DNA from: Acetobacteraceae bacterium
GTDB taxonomy: Bacteria > Pseudomonadota > Alphaproteobacteria > Acetobacterales > Acetobacteraceae
Assembly (NCBI GenBank): GCA_027487675.1
Contig: JAIYDD010000042.1
Location: forward strand, 1 to 64,000
Length of the DNA stretch: 64,000 nucleotides
Direction: 5' to 3'
The notes beneath the pieces were generated by a model, which saw only the letters and a program-made list of their open reading frames with translations, was not told the origin of the DNA and searched no databases. How positions within the stretch are numbered: the first letter of the stretch is position 1; each line of letters opens with the position of its first letter. Made by a program: the position numbers and the translations under genes. This document shows positions 7,463 to 16,700 of this stretch, piece after piece.

Positions 7463-9187
7463 TCAGGCGAGGTGCAGCCGCCGCCCCTCCAGCCGCAGCG
7501 CCCGGTCATGGTGCCGCGCCACCGCTTCCCGATGCGCGATCGACAGCAGCGCGGTGCCCGGCAGGCGCCGGCGCAGCAGGGCGTAGAGCTCGGCTTCCGC
7601 CGCCGGGTCGAGGCTCGCCGTCGCCTCGTCCAGGAACAGGAAATCGGGCGCCACCAGCAACGCGCGGGCGAAGGCCAGCCGCTGCTGCTCGCCGCCGGAG
7701 AGGCGGCGGTCCCAGGCCTCCTCCTCGTCGAGTCGCGGCGCCAGATGCCCGAGGCCGACGGCCGACAGCGCCTCCGCCACCCGCTCCTGCGGCACCTCCG
7801 CGGCATCCAGCGGGTAGCAGACCGCGCGGCGCAGCGTGCCGAGCGGGATATAGGGCCGCTGCGGCAGGAACAGCGCCCGCGCGCCTTCGGGCACCTCCAC
7901 CCGCCCGCGCCCGAAGGGCCACAGCCCCGCGATGGCGCGGAACAGCGTGGACTTGCCGCTGCCGGAGGCGCCGGTCAGCAGCACCGCCTCGCCGCGCGCC
8001 AGGCGCAGCGCCGCGTCCTCCACGAGCACCCTGCCATCGGGCAGTTCGACCGTCGCGCCCTCCACCAGCACCGCGTCGCCGGCGCCGACCCTGGCCTGCG
8101 GCCCGCCGGACATCGCCCGCGCCGCCGCCATGGCCCGGGTGAAGCCGGTCAGCCGATCGACGGTCGCCATCCACTCCGTCAGCCGCGCATAGCTCTCCAC
8201 GAACCAGGACAGCGCCCCCTGCACCTGCCCGAAGGCCGAGGAGGTCTGGATCAGCCCGCCCAGCGGGATGCGCCCGGCGAAATAGGCGGGTGCGGCGACC
8301 AGGAAGGGGAACACCACCGCCACCTGGCCGAAGCCCGCGGTGAAGAAGGTCAGCCGCTTGGTGGCGACCATGATCGACCACCAGTTCTCCATCAGCGCCG
8401 CGAAGCGCTGGGCCAGCCCCCGCCGCTCATCGGCCTCGCCGCCATGAAGCGCGATGCCTTCCACGTTGTCGCGCACGCGGACCAGCGCGTAGCGGAAATC
8501 GGCTTCGACGCGCTGCTGGAGGAAGTTCAGCCGGATCAGCGGCCGGCCGATCAGGTGCGCGAGCCAGGAGCCGACCAGCGCATAGAGGATGGCCACCCAC
8601 ACCATGTAGCCGGGGATCGAGACGCCGAGCACCTCGAGCGGCCCCGAGAGCGACCACAGCACGAAGATGAAGGAGAACAGCGTGACCACCGCGCTCAGCA
8701 GCCCGAGCGAGAGCGACAGCGAGTCGTCGACGAACAGCCTGATGTCGTCGGCGATGCGCTGGTCCGGGTTGTCGGTCTGCGCATCGGTCAGCGCGAGCCG
8801 GTAGTAGGCGCGGTCGGAGAGCCAGGCCTCCAGGTAGTGCGTGGTCAGCCAGCGCCGCCAGCGGATCTGCAAGGCCTGGCGCAGGTAGAGCTGGTAGACC
8901 GCCACCAGGATGTAGGCCGCGGCCACCAGCGAGAAGCCGGGGAACCAGCTGCCTTCCGCCTCGCCGCCCCACAGGATCAGCGCCCAGAAGGTGGCCGCGT
9001 CGCGCTGCTCCAGCGCGTTGTAGAAGGCGCGCTGCCAATAGGTCAGCACCACCGTCATGCCGACCAGCGCCAGGTTCAGCCCGACGACGGCGCCGAGCAG
9101 CAGCAGGCCGCGGCCGCGCTCCTTGCTGACCCAATAGGGCTTCGCGAGCGCCCAGGCATCGCGCAGGAAGGATCCGAGGCGGCGCAT
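7463..9187 (-). CDS. SbmA/BacA-YddA-type ABC transporter, fused permease-ATPase
   Basis: This 574-residue half-transporter has an N-terminal membrane domain of the SbmA/BacA-like fold (~1-350; WQRAFYNALEQRD is typical) and a C-terminal nucleotide-binding domain. The ATPase shows Walker A GASGSGKST, signature LSGGEQQR and Walker B FLFLDEATASLD. The family includes E. coli YddA, eukaryotic ABCD transporters and mycobacterial Rv1819c, which move peptides, vitamin B12-like molecules or fatty acyl compounds. The substrate here is unknown. Homodimerisation is expected because the protein carries one copy of each domain. The gene stands alone. Confidence 0.9.
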   Translation of the reverse strand: MRRLGSFLRDAWALAKPYWVSKERGRGLLLLGAVVGLNLALVGMTVVLTYWQRAFYNALEQRDAATFWALILWGGEAEGSWFPGFSLVAAAYILVAVYQLYLRQALQIRWRRWLTTHYLEAWLSDRAYYRLALTDAQTDNPDQRIADDIRLFVDDSLSLSLGLLSAVVTLFSFIFVLWSLSGPLEVLGVSIPGYMVWVAILYALVGSWLAHLIGRPLIRLNFLQQRVEADFRYALVRVRDNVEGIALHGGEADERRGLAQRFAALMENWWSIMVATKRLTFFTAGFGQVAVVFPFLVAAPAYFAGRIPLGGLIQTSSAFGQVQGALSWFVESYARLTEWMATVDRLTGFTRAMAAARAMSGGPQARVGAGDAVLVEGATVELPDGRVLVEDAALRLARGEAVLLTGASGSGKSTLFRAIAGLWPFGRGRVEVPEGARALFLPQRPYIPLGTLRRAVCYPLDAAEVPQERVAEALSAVGLGHLAPRLDEEEAWDRRLSGGEQQRLAFARALLVAPDFLFLDEATASLDPAAEAELYALLRRRLPGTALLSIAHREAVARHHDRALRLEGRRLHLA

Positions 9188-9652
9188 CTGGCGGGTGTCC
9201 CCGTGGAGGAAGCGGTGCCGCGCCAGCCTGCCCGCGCCGCGGCCAGGCCGCCAGCCGGGGAGGCGGCGCGGCGCGGCGATGGCGGAGGAGGCGCCCTTTG
9301 GCCCGGGGTGCCCGACGCGCCCCGTCGGCGGTCGCGGCCGTGGTGGCGATTCGGCCCGGAGCGCGGGTGGAACCGGGCCTGGCGGTCAGCGTCGCCGGTC
9401 CGGCAGGGCCGATCCCGCCCGCGGCGCCGGGCTTGCGGTGGCCATCGGCTTGGACGGCCGGGGTCGCGTTGCGACGCACCCACACCCGGCCGGCGGAGGA
9501 ACCGCTGACCGCGGGCGGTCCGCGACGGGCCGGGCTGCTGGCGAAAGCCGGAACGGCGGATGGTCTCCACGCCGGCGCGTCTGCGCCCGCCCTGCGGCCC
9601 GACCGGCGCCGCCTTGCCCGCCGCTGCCGTGGCGCCTAGCTTCGGCCCGTGT
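9188..9652. other. 465-bp gap without recognisable gene
   Basis: This is the region between the start of the ABC transporter gene (minus strand) and tRNA-Pro. Several long open frames exist on both strands, but their translations are Arg/Ala/Pro-rich with no family features and no supported start. They look like GC-driven shadows. It presumably contains the transporter promoter; no clear -35/-10 pair is seen. Confidence 0.5.
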
Positions 9653-9726
9653 CGGGGTGTGGCGCAGCCTGGTAGCGCGCCTGTTTTGGGTACAGGAGGC
9701 CGTGGGTTCGAATCCCGCCGCCCCGA
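9653..9726 (+). tRNA. tRNA-Pro (anticodon UGG)
   Basis: The 7-bp acceptor CGGGGTG pairs with CGCCCCG (one G-U pair). The anticodon stem CCTGT/ACAGG encloses loop TTTGGGT with anticodon TGG. The T arm GTGGG-TTCGAAT-CCCGC is intact. The discriminator is A and CCA is not encoded. Confidence 0.97.
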
Positions 9727-10062
9727 TTGCGCCTTGCAGGCCTGGATGGGAAGGCTCCGGCCCTGCATCGGCGCCATGCCATGGGTCCGCTGCCTGCGTG
9801 CCGGCTTTCCGGGCCGCCGTGGCCCCTGGCGCGGGTTTGGCGGCGGCGCGCTGCTCCGGTCCTGGGCTTCGCGAGCTAGGCGTGACCGGGTCGGCCAGCT
9901 ATGTTTGCCGCGTACGGGCCGCGCGGCTCGGTCGGCGCGTGGCCGGGGTCGGCCGCCGCGCTCCCCGCGCGAGCCCGTCGGACAGGCCCGAGCATGCCGC
10001 GCCTGCGACCGCGCAGCCTCCGCAGCTTGGCTTCCGAGGACAGAAAGGACCCCTCCGCCCCC
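9727..10062. other. 336-bp gap without recognisable gene
   Basis: The stretch between tRNA-Pro and the complex I subunit gene holds only GC-rich shadow frames. It must contain the promoter of the downstream gene; no confident -35/-10 pair, regulatory dyad or terminator was recognised. Confidence 0.45.
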
Positions 10063-10389
10063 ATGTCGCGCGACAGCCAGACCGCCCGCATCCATCGCAC
10101 GCCGAAATCCGCCATGCAGTCCGGCCGGGCGCATACCGGCGCCTGGACCCTGCAGTTCGAACCGGCCGAGCCCAAGCGGATCGACCCGTTGACCGGCTGG
10201 TCCGGGTCGGGCGACACCCGCGCGCAGGTGCGCCTGGCCTTCCCGACTGCCGAGGCCGCCATCGCCTACGCCAAGGCCAAGGGCTGGGCCTACGAGGTCG
10301 AAAACCCGCCCGCCGCACGCGCCGAGATCAAGCCGAAATCCTACGCCGACAATTTCCGCTTCGGCCGCACCGACAACTGGACCCACTGA
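10063..10389 (+). CDS. NDUFS4-like NADH dehydrogenase accessory subunit (ETC complex I subunit family)
   Basis: This 108-residue protein belongs to the ETC_C1_NDUFS4 family, a supernumerary subunit of respiratory complex I found in alphaproteobacteria and mitochondria. Visible family features are ARIHRTPKSAMQSGRA at the N-terminus, WTLQFEPAEPKRIDPLTGW, and the C-terminal KSYADNFRFGR. It acts at the matrix-facing (cytoplasmic) arm of complex I. The ATG at 10063 is preceded by AGAAAGGA 12-13 nt upstream. The frame is open far upstream but carries no similarity. tRNA-Arg follows 13 nt after the stop. Confidence 0.92.
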   Translation: MSRDSQTARIHRTPKSAMQSGRAHTGAWTLQFEPAEPKRIDPLTGWSGSGDTRAQVRLAFPTAEAAIAYAKAKGWAYEVENPPAARAEIKPKSYADNFRFGRTDNWTH

Positions 10390-10402
10390 CCTTTCACCTC
10401 GG

Positions 10403-10479
10403 GCGCCCGTAGCTCAGCTGGATAGAGCATCGGATTTCTACTCCGTAGGTCGGGGGTTCGAATCCCTCCGGGCGCGCCA
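10403..10479 (+). tRNA. tRNA-Arg (anticodon UCU)
   Basis: The acceptor GCGCCCG pairs with CGGGCGC. D arm GCTC/GAGC, anticodon loop TTTCTAC with anticodon TCT, and T arm GGGGG-TTCGAAT-CCCTC are present. CCA is encoded (10477-10479). The first anticodon-stem pair is a T-T mismatch and position 38 is C, both slightly unusual. Confidence 0.96.
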
Positions 10480-10505
10480 GTGCCGTGTTCTGGGCGGGTC
10501 GGTCC

Positions 10506-10563
10506 CCGGGAGGGGCGCCGCCCCTCCCGGACCCTCTCTGCCGGGGACCGTGGCGGTCCCCGG
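10506..10563. terminator. Two strong GC-rich hairpins downstream of tRNA-Arg and CHAT gene
   Basis: Perfect stems pair 10506-10516 with 10520-10530 (CCGGGAGGGGC, 3-nt loop) and 10541-10550 with 10554-10563 (CCGGGGACCG, loop TGG). A further stem, 10618-10626 with 10634-10642, lies inside the 3' end of the CHAT gene. They sit between the plus-strand tRNA and the convergent minus-strand operon. Bidirectional termination is plausible, although T tracts are lacking. Confidence 0.5.
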
Positions 10564-10595
10564 ACCCCAAGCCTGCTGATGGGGGTCGAGGAGCC

Positions 10596-13500
10596 TCAGG
10601 CCCCTCGCGGGTGGGGTCTGGGGAGGGCAGCGGCCTCCCCAGGACGACCCGCCAGAACCGGTGCCGGGCGCCGCCCGTCGCCGACCAGCGCGAAGCCGGC
10701 CCAGGCGAAGGGGTGGGCGAAGCTCGCCGGCAGGTCGCGGCCGGCTTCCTCGATCAGCGCGAGCTGGGCGCTGCGCAGCGCGTCGGCCGAGGCGTCGCCG
10801 GCCTGCTGCCGGCGCATGGTCTGGATGACGATGGCCGCCGCGGCGCGGTCGCCGGCCGGCCAATGGGTCACCAGCAGCCCGCGGGCGCCGGCGAAGAAGA
10901 AGGACCGCGCCAGGCCCGACAGCGCCTCGCCGGCATTGCCCGCCACGCCCGCCACGCCGGTGGCGGGTCCGGCGGTGTTGCAGGCGGACAGCATCACCAG
11001 GTCCGCATCCAGCCGCAGGCGCAGCAATTCGCTGGCCGGCAGGAAGGCAGAGGCCGCGTCGCGCGCGCCGGCCGCCGGCGAGACCACCAGCGCGGGTTCC
11101 GGCACGCAGCTCAGCTCGCCCGGCAGCAGCGCGTGGGTCGCGAAGTGCAGGATGCGGTACTGGCTGAGCGGCGCCGATTGCACCGCGGCCGCCGTGAACT
11201 CCGCGCCGAAGCGCGTCGCCTCCGCCCCCGCGCCGAGCAGCCGGCGCGTCAGCTCCACCTCGAACCGCGTGCCGGGCAGGGGGGCGAGCCCGCGCGCGAG
11301 CTGCGCATCCTCCGCGCAGGTCTCGGCCGGGAAGCGCGCGCGCAGCTGGGCATCGGTCGGCGCGCGGAAATCCGCGAAGCCGAGATAGGGCAGCGGCGCG
11401 GCGGAGGCGGCGCTGCCGGCGCGCAGCGTCACGAAGATCTGCGGCGACAGCGCGTGGGAGATGGCGGCGCGGCGGATCAGCCAGGGCGCTTCCCGCAGCC
11501 CGGCCAGCGTCGGCTCGGCAGGCGCGGTCAGCAGCAGCCCGAAGGGAATGCCGAGCAGCGGCCCGTCGGGCACCACCACCAGCCCGCGCATCGGCGCGAG
11601 CACCGGATCGAGCGAGCCCAGCAGCCTGGCGTGCAGCTCGGCCGCCGCCGCCGTGTCGAAGCTGCGCCGGCCGGCCGGCGCGTCGATGCCGGCGCGGATG
11701 CGCCGCACCAGCGCCGCGGCCTCCGCCTCGCCCAGCGCGATGCGCCGCGCCTGCACCTCGCCCCCCGGCAGCACGGCGATGGCGTGGCCGTGGTCGCGGC
11801 CGAGCAGCAGCATCACCAGCGCTTCCTGCGGGCGCAGCGCGGCGCCGACGCGCTCGGCCGTGGTGCCGCGCAGCTCCAGCTGGCGGAAGCTCGGCACCTC
11901 TTCCGCCACGCGCTCCTCGGCGCGGCCGCGGGCGGCCTGGCGGTCGGCGATGCGCTCGTCGAGTGCCGCGATCGCGGCGCGCCCGGCGGCGCTGGCCACC
12001 GCGCCGTCGCGTTCGGCGAACAGCGCGCGCAGCTCGTTGTCCAGGTCCTGCATCTCGCGGACGGCGGCGGCTCCGCCGGCGCTGCCGGTGGACAGCCGGG
12101 CGGCCGCGCGCGCCACGAAGCGCACCGTGTCGCCGCGCTGGGCCAGCTGTGCGGCGGCGAAGCTTTCGGCGCGCAGCGCGGCGGCTTCCGCCGGCGGCGC
12201 GCGCTCCGCCGCGGCGGACAGCGCGTCGAGGTAGGGCACCACCTCCTCCGGCCGCAGGGTCAGCCGGCGGGCGCGCAGGATGGTCGCGCCGCGCCGGAAA
12301 TCCTCGAGCGCCGCTTCGGGCTGCCCGGCCTCCACCCGGCGCTGGCCGGCCAGGAACAGCGTCGTCGCCTCCGGCCGCTCGTCGGGGGAGGCCTGGCGGA
12401 AGCGCCGCGCCGCGCGGTCCAGCAGCCCGGCGCCGCCCGCGCCGTCGGCCAGCGTGGCTTCCAGCCGCAGCGACCGGCCGGCGATGACGGAAGGCTCGGT
12501 GCCCACCATGCGCAGCAGCCGGCGCGATTCCGCGAGCTCCGCCCGCGCCTGGTCGCGATTGCCCGCGCGGGCCAGGGCCGCGGCGCGGTGGCGGCGCACC
12601 TCGGCCAGCCCGATCACCGCCGCCTGGCCTTGCAGGCTGCCCGAAAGCCCGCCCGCCACCGCGACGAGTTCCGCGACATCGCCCGCCCCGGCGAGCAGGG
12701 AGGGCGGGATGAAGGGCCGGTAGCCGGCCTCGGCCTGCGCGAGCAGCTCCATCGCCTGCGCATCGCGCCCCATGTTCAGGGCGTGCAGCGCGCGATAATG
12801 CAGCACGCGGGGCGGGGCGAGCCGGTCCGTCGCGCGCGGGGCCAGCGCGGCGGCGCGGCGGAAGGCGGCTTCCGCTTCCTCGTAGCGGCGCTGGTTGGAC
12901 AGGTTCAGCGCCAGCAGCGTCAGCGGCGCGACGGTGTCCGGGTTGTCGGCGCCGACCACGCGGCCCTGCATGGCCAGCGCGGCGCGATAGGCTTCCTCCG
13001 CGCCGGCAAAATTCTCCACCTGGTTCAGCTCGCGCCCGAGGCCCATCAGGCGTTCGTATTCGCCGATGTCGCCGGCGCCGAAGGCCTGGGCCGAGAGGCG
13101 CGAGACGGCGAGCTGCAGCGCCTCGGACCGCGCGGCGGCGCCGCCGGCGGCAATCTCGGCGCGGCCGGTCGCCAGCCGCTCGATCACCGGGGCGGCGGCG
13201 GGCGTGCCGTCGGCCAGCACCGGGCCTTCCGGCCCGGCCACCACCAGCGCCACCTGGGCGAAGCCGGTGCCTCGGCGGGTGCAGCTCATCACCAGGGCGG
13301 CGGCGCCGCTGGCCAGGGTGGCGGGCTGCGGCGCGCCGCAGGCCAGCCTTTCTTCCAGCGCGCGGCGCCAGATGCCGCCCGTGGCCAGCGCCTGGAGATC
13401 GGCCGGCCCGGCCGGGCCGCGCAGCGCGACCAGCCGCGCGGAGGGCTGGGTCCAGCCGCCGCAGTAGACCTCCTCGGCGCGGGCGACCGGGCGGTCCAGC

Positions 13501-13709
13501 GCCGGGGCGCGGCCGGGCTGGACGGTGCAGGCCTCCCCGCGCGCATCCGCGCCGGCGGGCAGGGCGCGGGCATCGGCGCCGGCGGTGACATAGGCCGCGG
13601 GCGGCGGGCCGGCGCAGGCCGACAGCGCCAGCATCAGCGCCAGGGTGGCCCAGGGGCGGGTCATTGGGCGGATCATTGGGCGGCTCATTGGGCGGGGCTT
13701 CGGGGTCAT
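10596..13709 (-). CDS. CHAT-domain protease with TPR region, predicted lipoprotein
   Basis: This 1037-residue protein has a lipoprotein signal (ATLALMLALSAC, Cys near residue 32), a long alpha-helical tetratricopeptide region (about residues 230-620) and a C-terminal CHAT (caspase HetF-associated) domain. The catalytic His lies in HFATHALL (near 853) and the Cys in LSACNTAG (near 908). CHAT proteins are caspase/separase-like cysteine proteases that usually cut one dedicated partner. The gene follows the TpsA gene directly: the TpsA stop overlaps the GAGG that serves ATG 13709. It is therefore probably translationally coupled and may process or anchor the exoprotein. Three 12-bp direct repeats at the 5' end supply further in-frame ATGs (13688, 13676, 13664); the last gives a shorter, more typical lipoprotein signal. 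Confidence 0.85.
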   Translation of the reverse strand: MTPKPRPMSRPMIRPMTRPWATLALMLALSACAGPPPAAYVTAGADARALPAGADARGEACTVQPGRAPALDRPVARAEEVYCGGWTQPSARLVALRGPAGPADLQALATGGIWRRALEERLACGAPQPATLASGAAALVMSCTRRGTGFAQVALVVAGPEGPVLADGTPAAAPVIERLATGRAEIAAGGAAARSEALQLAVSRLSAQAFGAGDIGEYERLMGLGRELNQVENFAGAEEAYRAALAMQGRVVGADNPDTVAPLTLLALNLSNQRRYEEAEAAFRRAAALAPRATDRLAPPRVLHYRALHALNMGRDAQAMELLAQAEAGYRPFIPPSLLAGAGDVAELVAVAGGLSGSLQGQAAVIGLAEVRRHRAAALARAGNRDQARAELAESRRLLRMVGTEPSVIAGRSLRLEATLADGAGGAGLLDRAARRFRQASPDERPEATTLFLAGQRRVEAGQPEAALEDFRRGATILRARRLTLRPEEVVPYLDALSAAAERAPPAEAAALRAESFAAAQLAQRGDTVRFVARAAARLSTGSAGGAAAVREMQDLDNELRALFAERDGAVASAAGRAAIAALDERIADRQAARGRAEERVAEEVPSFRQLELRGTTAERVGAALRPQEALVMLLLGRDHGHAIAVLPGGEVQARRIALGEAEAAALVRRIRAGIDAPAGRRSFDTAAAAELHARLLGSLDPVLAPMRGLVVVPDGPLLGIPFGLLLTAPAEPTLAGLREAPWLIRRAAISHALSPQIFVTLRAGSAASAAPLPYLGFADFRAPTDAQLRARFPAETCAEDAQLARGLAPLPGTRFEVELTRRLLGAGAEATRFGAEFTAAAVQSAPLSQYRILHFATHALLPGELSCVPEPALVVSPAAGARDAASAFLPASELLRLRLDADLVMLSACNTAGPATGVAGVAGNAGEALSGLARSFFFAGARGLLVTHWPAGDRAAAAIVIQTMRRQQAGDASADALRSAQLALIEEAGRDLPASFAHPFAWAGFALVGDGRRPAPVLAGRPGEAAALPRPHPRGA
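13661..13696 (-). repeat. Three 12-bp tandem repeats at the CHAT gene start
   Basis: The plus strand shows TCATTGGGCGG followed by A, C or G in three consecutive copies (13661-13672, 13673-13684, 13685-13696). On the coding strand each copy provides an in-frame ATG and encodes Met-x-Arg-Pro. Repeat number change would lengthen or shorten the signal-peptide n-region without shifting frame. Confidence 0.75.
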
Positions 13710-13719
13710 GCGCATGGCC

Positions 13720-16700
13720 TCAATAGTCCCGCTCGCCGACATTGACGGTCGCGGCCTCCACGCTGCCCTGCCGGCCATCGGTGCGGATGGAGAAGATCGG
13801 CGGCAGGCCGAGCAGCGTGCCCGGGGTGGTCGTGGTCGTGGCGGTTGTCGGCGTGGTCGTGGTGGTCGTCGGCGGCGGCGTCACCACGACGATGATCGGC
13901 GGCGGCGGCGCCGGCGGGCCGAGCGTGCAGGCGGTGGCGCCGATGACGCAGCCGTTGAACAGGTAGCGGTCCTGCCCGGTGGTGGGGCCCGCCGTGGTGC
14001 GGCCGAGCTGCGCCGCCGTGCCGTCGTCCCGCCCGTCGAGCGTCCCGGTCAGGTCCACCGACAGCCCGCCGGAGAGCGTGGTGCTGCCCGGCAGGGCATG
14101 CACGCCGATCCGCCCGGCCTGCACCTCGCCGGTCGCGGTCCCGCCATCGATCAGCAGGAACAGCGGGCTGCCGCCGGCCGAGAGCGCCAGGCTCGCCGCC
14201 CCCGCCGCCTCCGGCCGCGCCGCGCCGGAGGCGACGCCCCCCGCCGGCGCGTCATCCGTGCCGAAGCGCAGATATGTGCCGCCGGCGGTATCGGCGGCCA
14301 GCACCTGCCAGCGCTGGGCCGCCGGCGGCTCGCCCGGGATGTCGATGGTGGCCGCGGTCATCGCCGCCGGCGTCGCGCCGAGCGGGGTGCCGCTGCGCCG
14401 CGTATCCACCATCACGATCGGCCAGCCCGAGCCGCCCGGCGCGACGAACAGCCCGCCCGCCAGGTCCGGCCCGGTGGAGACGCCGCCGCCGGCCGAGAGC
14501 AGCACGGACGCCACGGCGGTGATGCTGGTGGCCGTGACGCTGAGCGCGGAGAGGTCGTCGCGCGCCCCCGCCCGCCGCCCCGCCGTCATCACCACATGCT
14601 CGGCGTCGATGGTGACGAAGCTGCCGATCGGCACCGCGCCGCCGCCGATCGGGCCGACGCGCAGCCCGACGCCGTCATTCCCGGTGCCGCCATGCAGCGC
14701 GACCGTGCCCGGCGCGGAAAGCGCGGACCCGCCGGAGACCACCAGCGCCCCCGCGGCTTCCAGCGTCAGCCAGGCATCCGCGGCGCCACTCACCGCGATG
14801 CTGCCGCCGCCCGCCACCAGGCTGCCGGTGCTGCGGACGAGCAGGCTACCGACGGCCGTGATGTCGCCGTCCAGCAGGGTCTGAACGCCGAGGTCGGGGG
14901 GGGACAGATCGATGGCGACGGGCCCGGCGCTGTCGAAGCCGCTGATGGCCGAGACGTCGAGGGTGTGCGTCGCCAGCCCGCCGGCCGCGCCGCGCCGGCC
15001 GATGGCGACCGAGGACGGCGTGCCGGCGATGGTCAGCGTCTGGGCGCCGATGGAGCCGGGCGTGGTGGTGCCGCGCATGTCGATCTCGCCGGCGGTCTCG
15101 AGCCGCAGCGTGGTCAGCGCCTCGATGGTGCCGCCGGGCTGGAAGATGCCGCCGGGTGCGCGCAGTTCCACGCCGGCGCCGGTGCTGCGGATGGTGCCGG
15201 CGCTGCGCACCTCCCCCGCATCGGTGAACACCGTGACCTGGCCGGAGCCCTCGATCACGCCGCCGGCGCGGTTCTGCACGCTGCTGGTGCCGGTGCCGGA
15301 GACGCCGACGAGCTGCCCAGGGGCCGAGGTGGCGCGGATCGTGCCGAAATTCTCGACGCCGCCGAGGCCGCGGACATCGAGGCGGCTCGGGGCGAGGACG
15401 GTCGGCGCCGCCAGCGTGTAGGGGGTGCCCGCCAGCGCCAGGGCGCGCGCCGCGGCGCCGGTCAGGCCGAAGCTGGTCGCGCCGGTGCCGGCCTCGATCG
15501 TGGCGCCGGCCTGGTTGAGCACGGCGCCCTGGTTGAACAGCACGGCGTCCACGTTGCGCGCGCGCACCAGTCCGCCCGCCTGGTTGGTCAGGCCGCCATA
15601 GAGGTCGGTGACGCCGATAGAGCCGGTGTTGGTGGTCTGGTCCGCGCGGACCACGTTGGCGATGATCTGCCCGCTGTTGGTGATCTGCCCGCCGCTGCCG
15701 GCCGTGCCGGCCGAGACCTCGCTGGTGCCGCCGGCGGCGGAACCCAGCACGATCACGCCTTCGTTCACCAGGTCGCCCGAGCTTCCCACGCTGCCGCCCG
15801 CCAGGCTGGCGGAGGCGATGACGCCGCGGTTGGTCAGGCCGTCGAGGGCGAAGAGCGAGATGCCGCCCGCTTCCGACAGCACCCACACACCCGGCGCGGC
15901 GACCACCAGCGTGCCCGCGGTGGCGCGCATCGTGATGCCGACGCCGCCAGCCTCGCCGCTGTCCACCACGCTCGCCTCCACCGCGAAGCTGCCGCTGCGC
16001 GGATTGGTCCAGATGTTGACCCCGCCGTTGTTCGCCCCGCCCGAAGGGTTGGCGGCGCCGGCCTGGAACGACAGCGCCGGGTTGCCCTCGCGGGCGGCGA
16101 AGCGGTCCACGCGATGGGGCTCGATCTGCTGGGTGAAGAAGCCGGCATCCTGCGCCTCGCCGGCGATGCCGGACACGTCGAGCACGCCGCCCTCGTGCAA
16201 GATGCTCGCGTCGGGCGCGACGCCCAGGCCGCCGGCGAAGAATTCCGCCACCCGCACGCGATCCTGGGTCGGCGTGCGCAGCGTGACGTCGCCGCGCAGC
16301 CAGATGTCGGTGGCGGTCTGGAACGGTGCGCTCGAGGACGGCCCGCTGCCGTAGCGGCTGCGCCCGAAGCGCACCCGCTCCGCCGCCACGGTCGGGCCGG
16401 TCGGGTTGCCGGCCAGGTCGAAGCCGGTGCCGCCGATGCGCGCGAGCTCCGCGGTGGAAAGCACGAGGAAACCTGTCGTGCCGGTGTTGTCGCCGAGATA
16501 GATGCGGCGCTGCGTCACCGGCAGCAGCTCGATCGTGCCGGCCGGTGCCTCCAGCCGTGCGTTCAGCTCGAGGTCGTCGGCCCGCAGCGTCAGAACCGCC
16601 CCCGTGCCGACGCGGATCGCATCGTCCACCGTCAGCGTCTCGGCGGGCGCGGGCGCGGGAGAGCCGTCTATGGTCAGCGCCACGCCGCCCCCGGCGGTGA

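Noticed and set aside
9298-9639. 113-codon plus-strand frame before tRNA-Pro
   Set aside because: It has no ribosome-binding site, no similarity and a composition identical to other GC-driven shadow frames.
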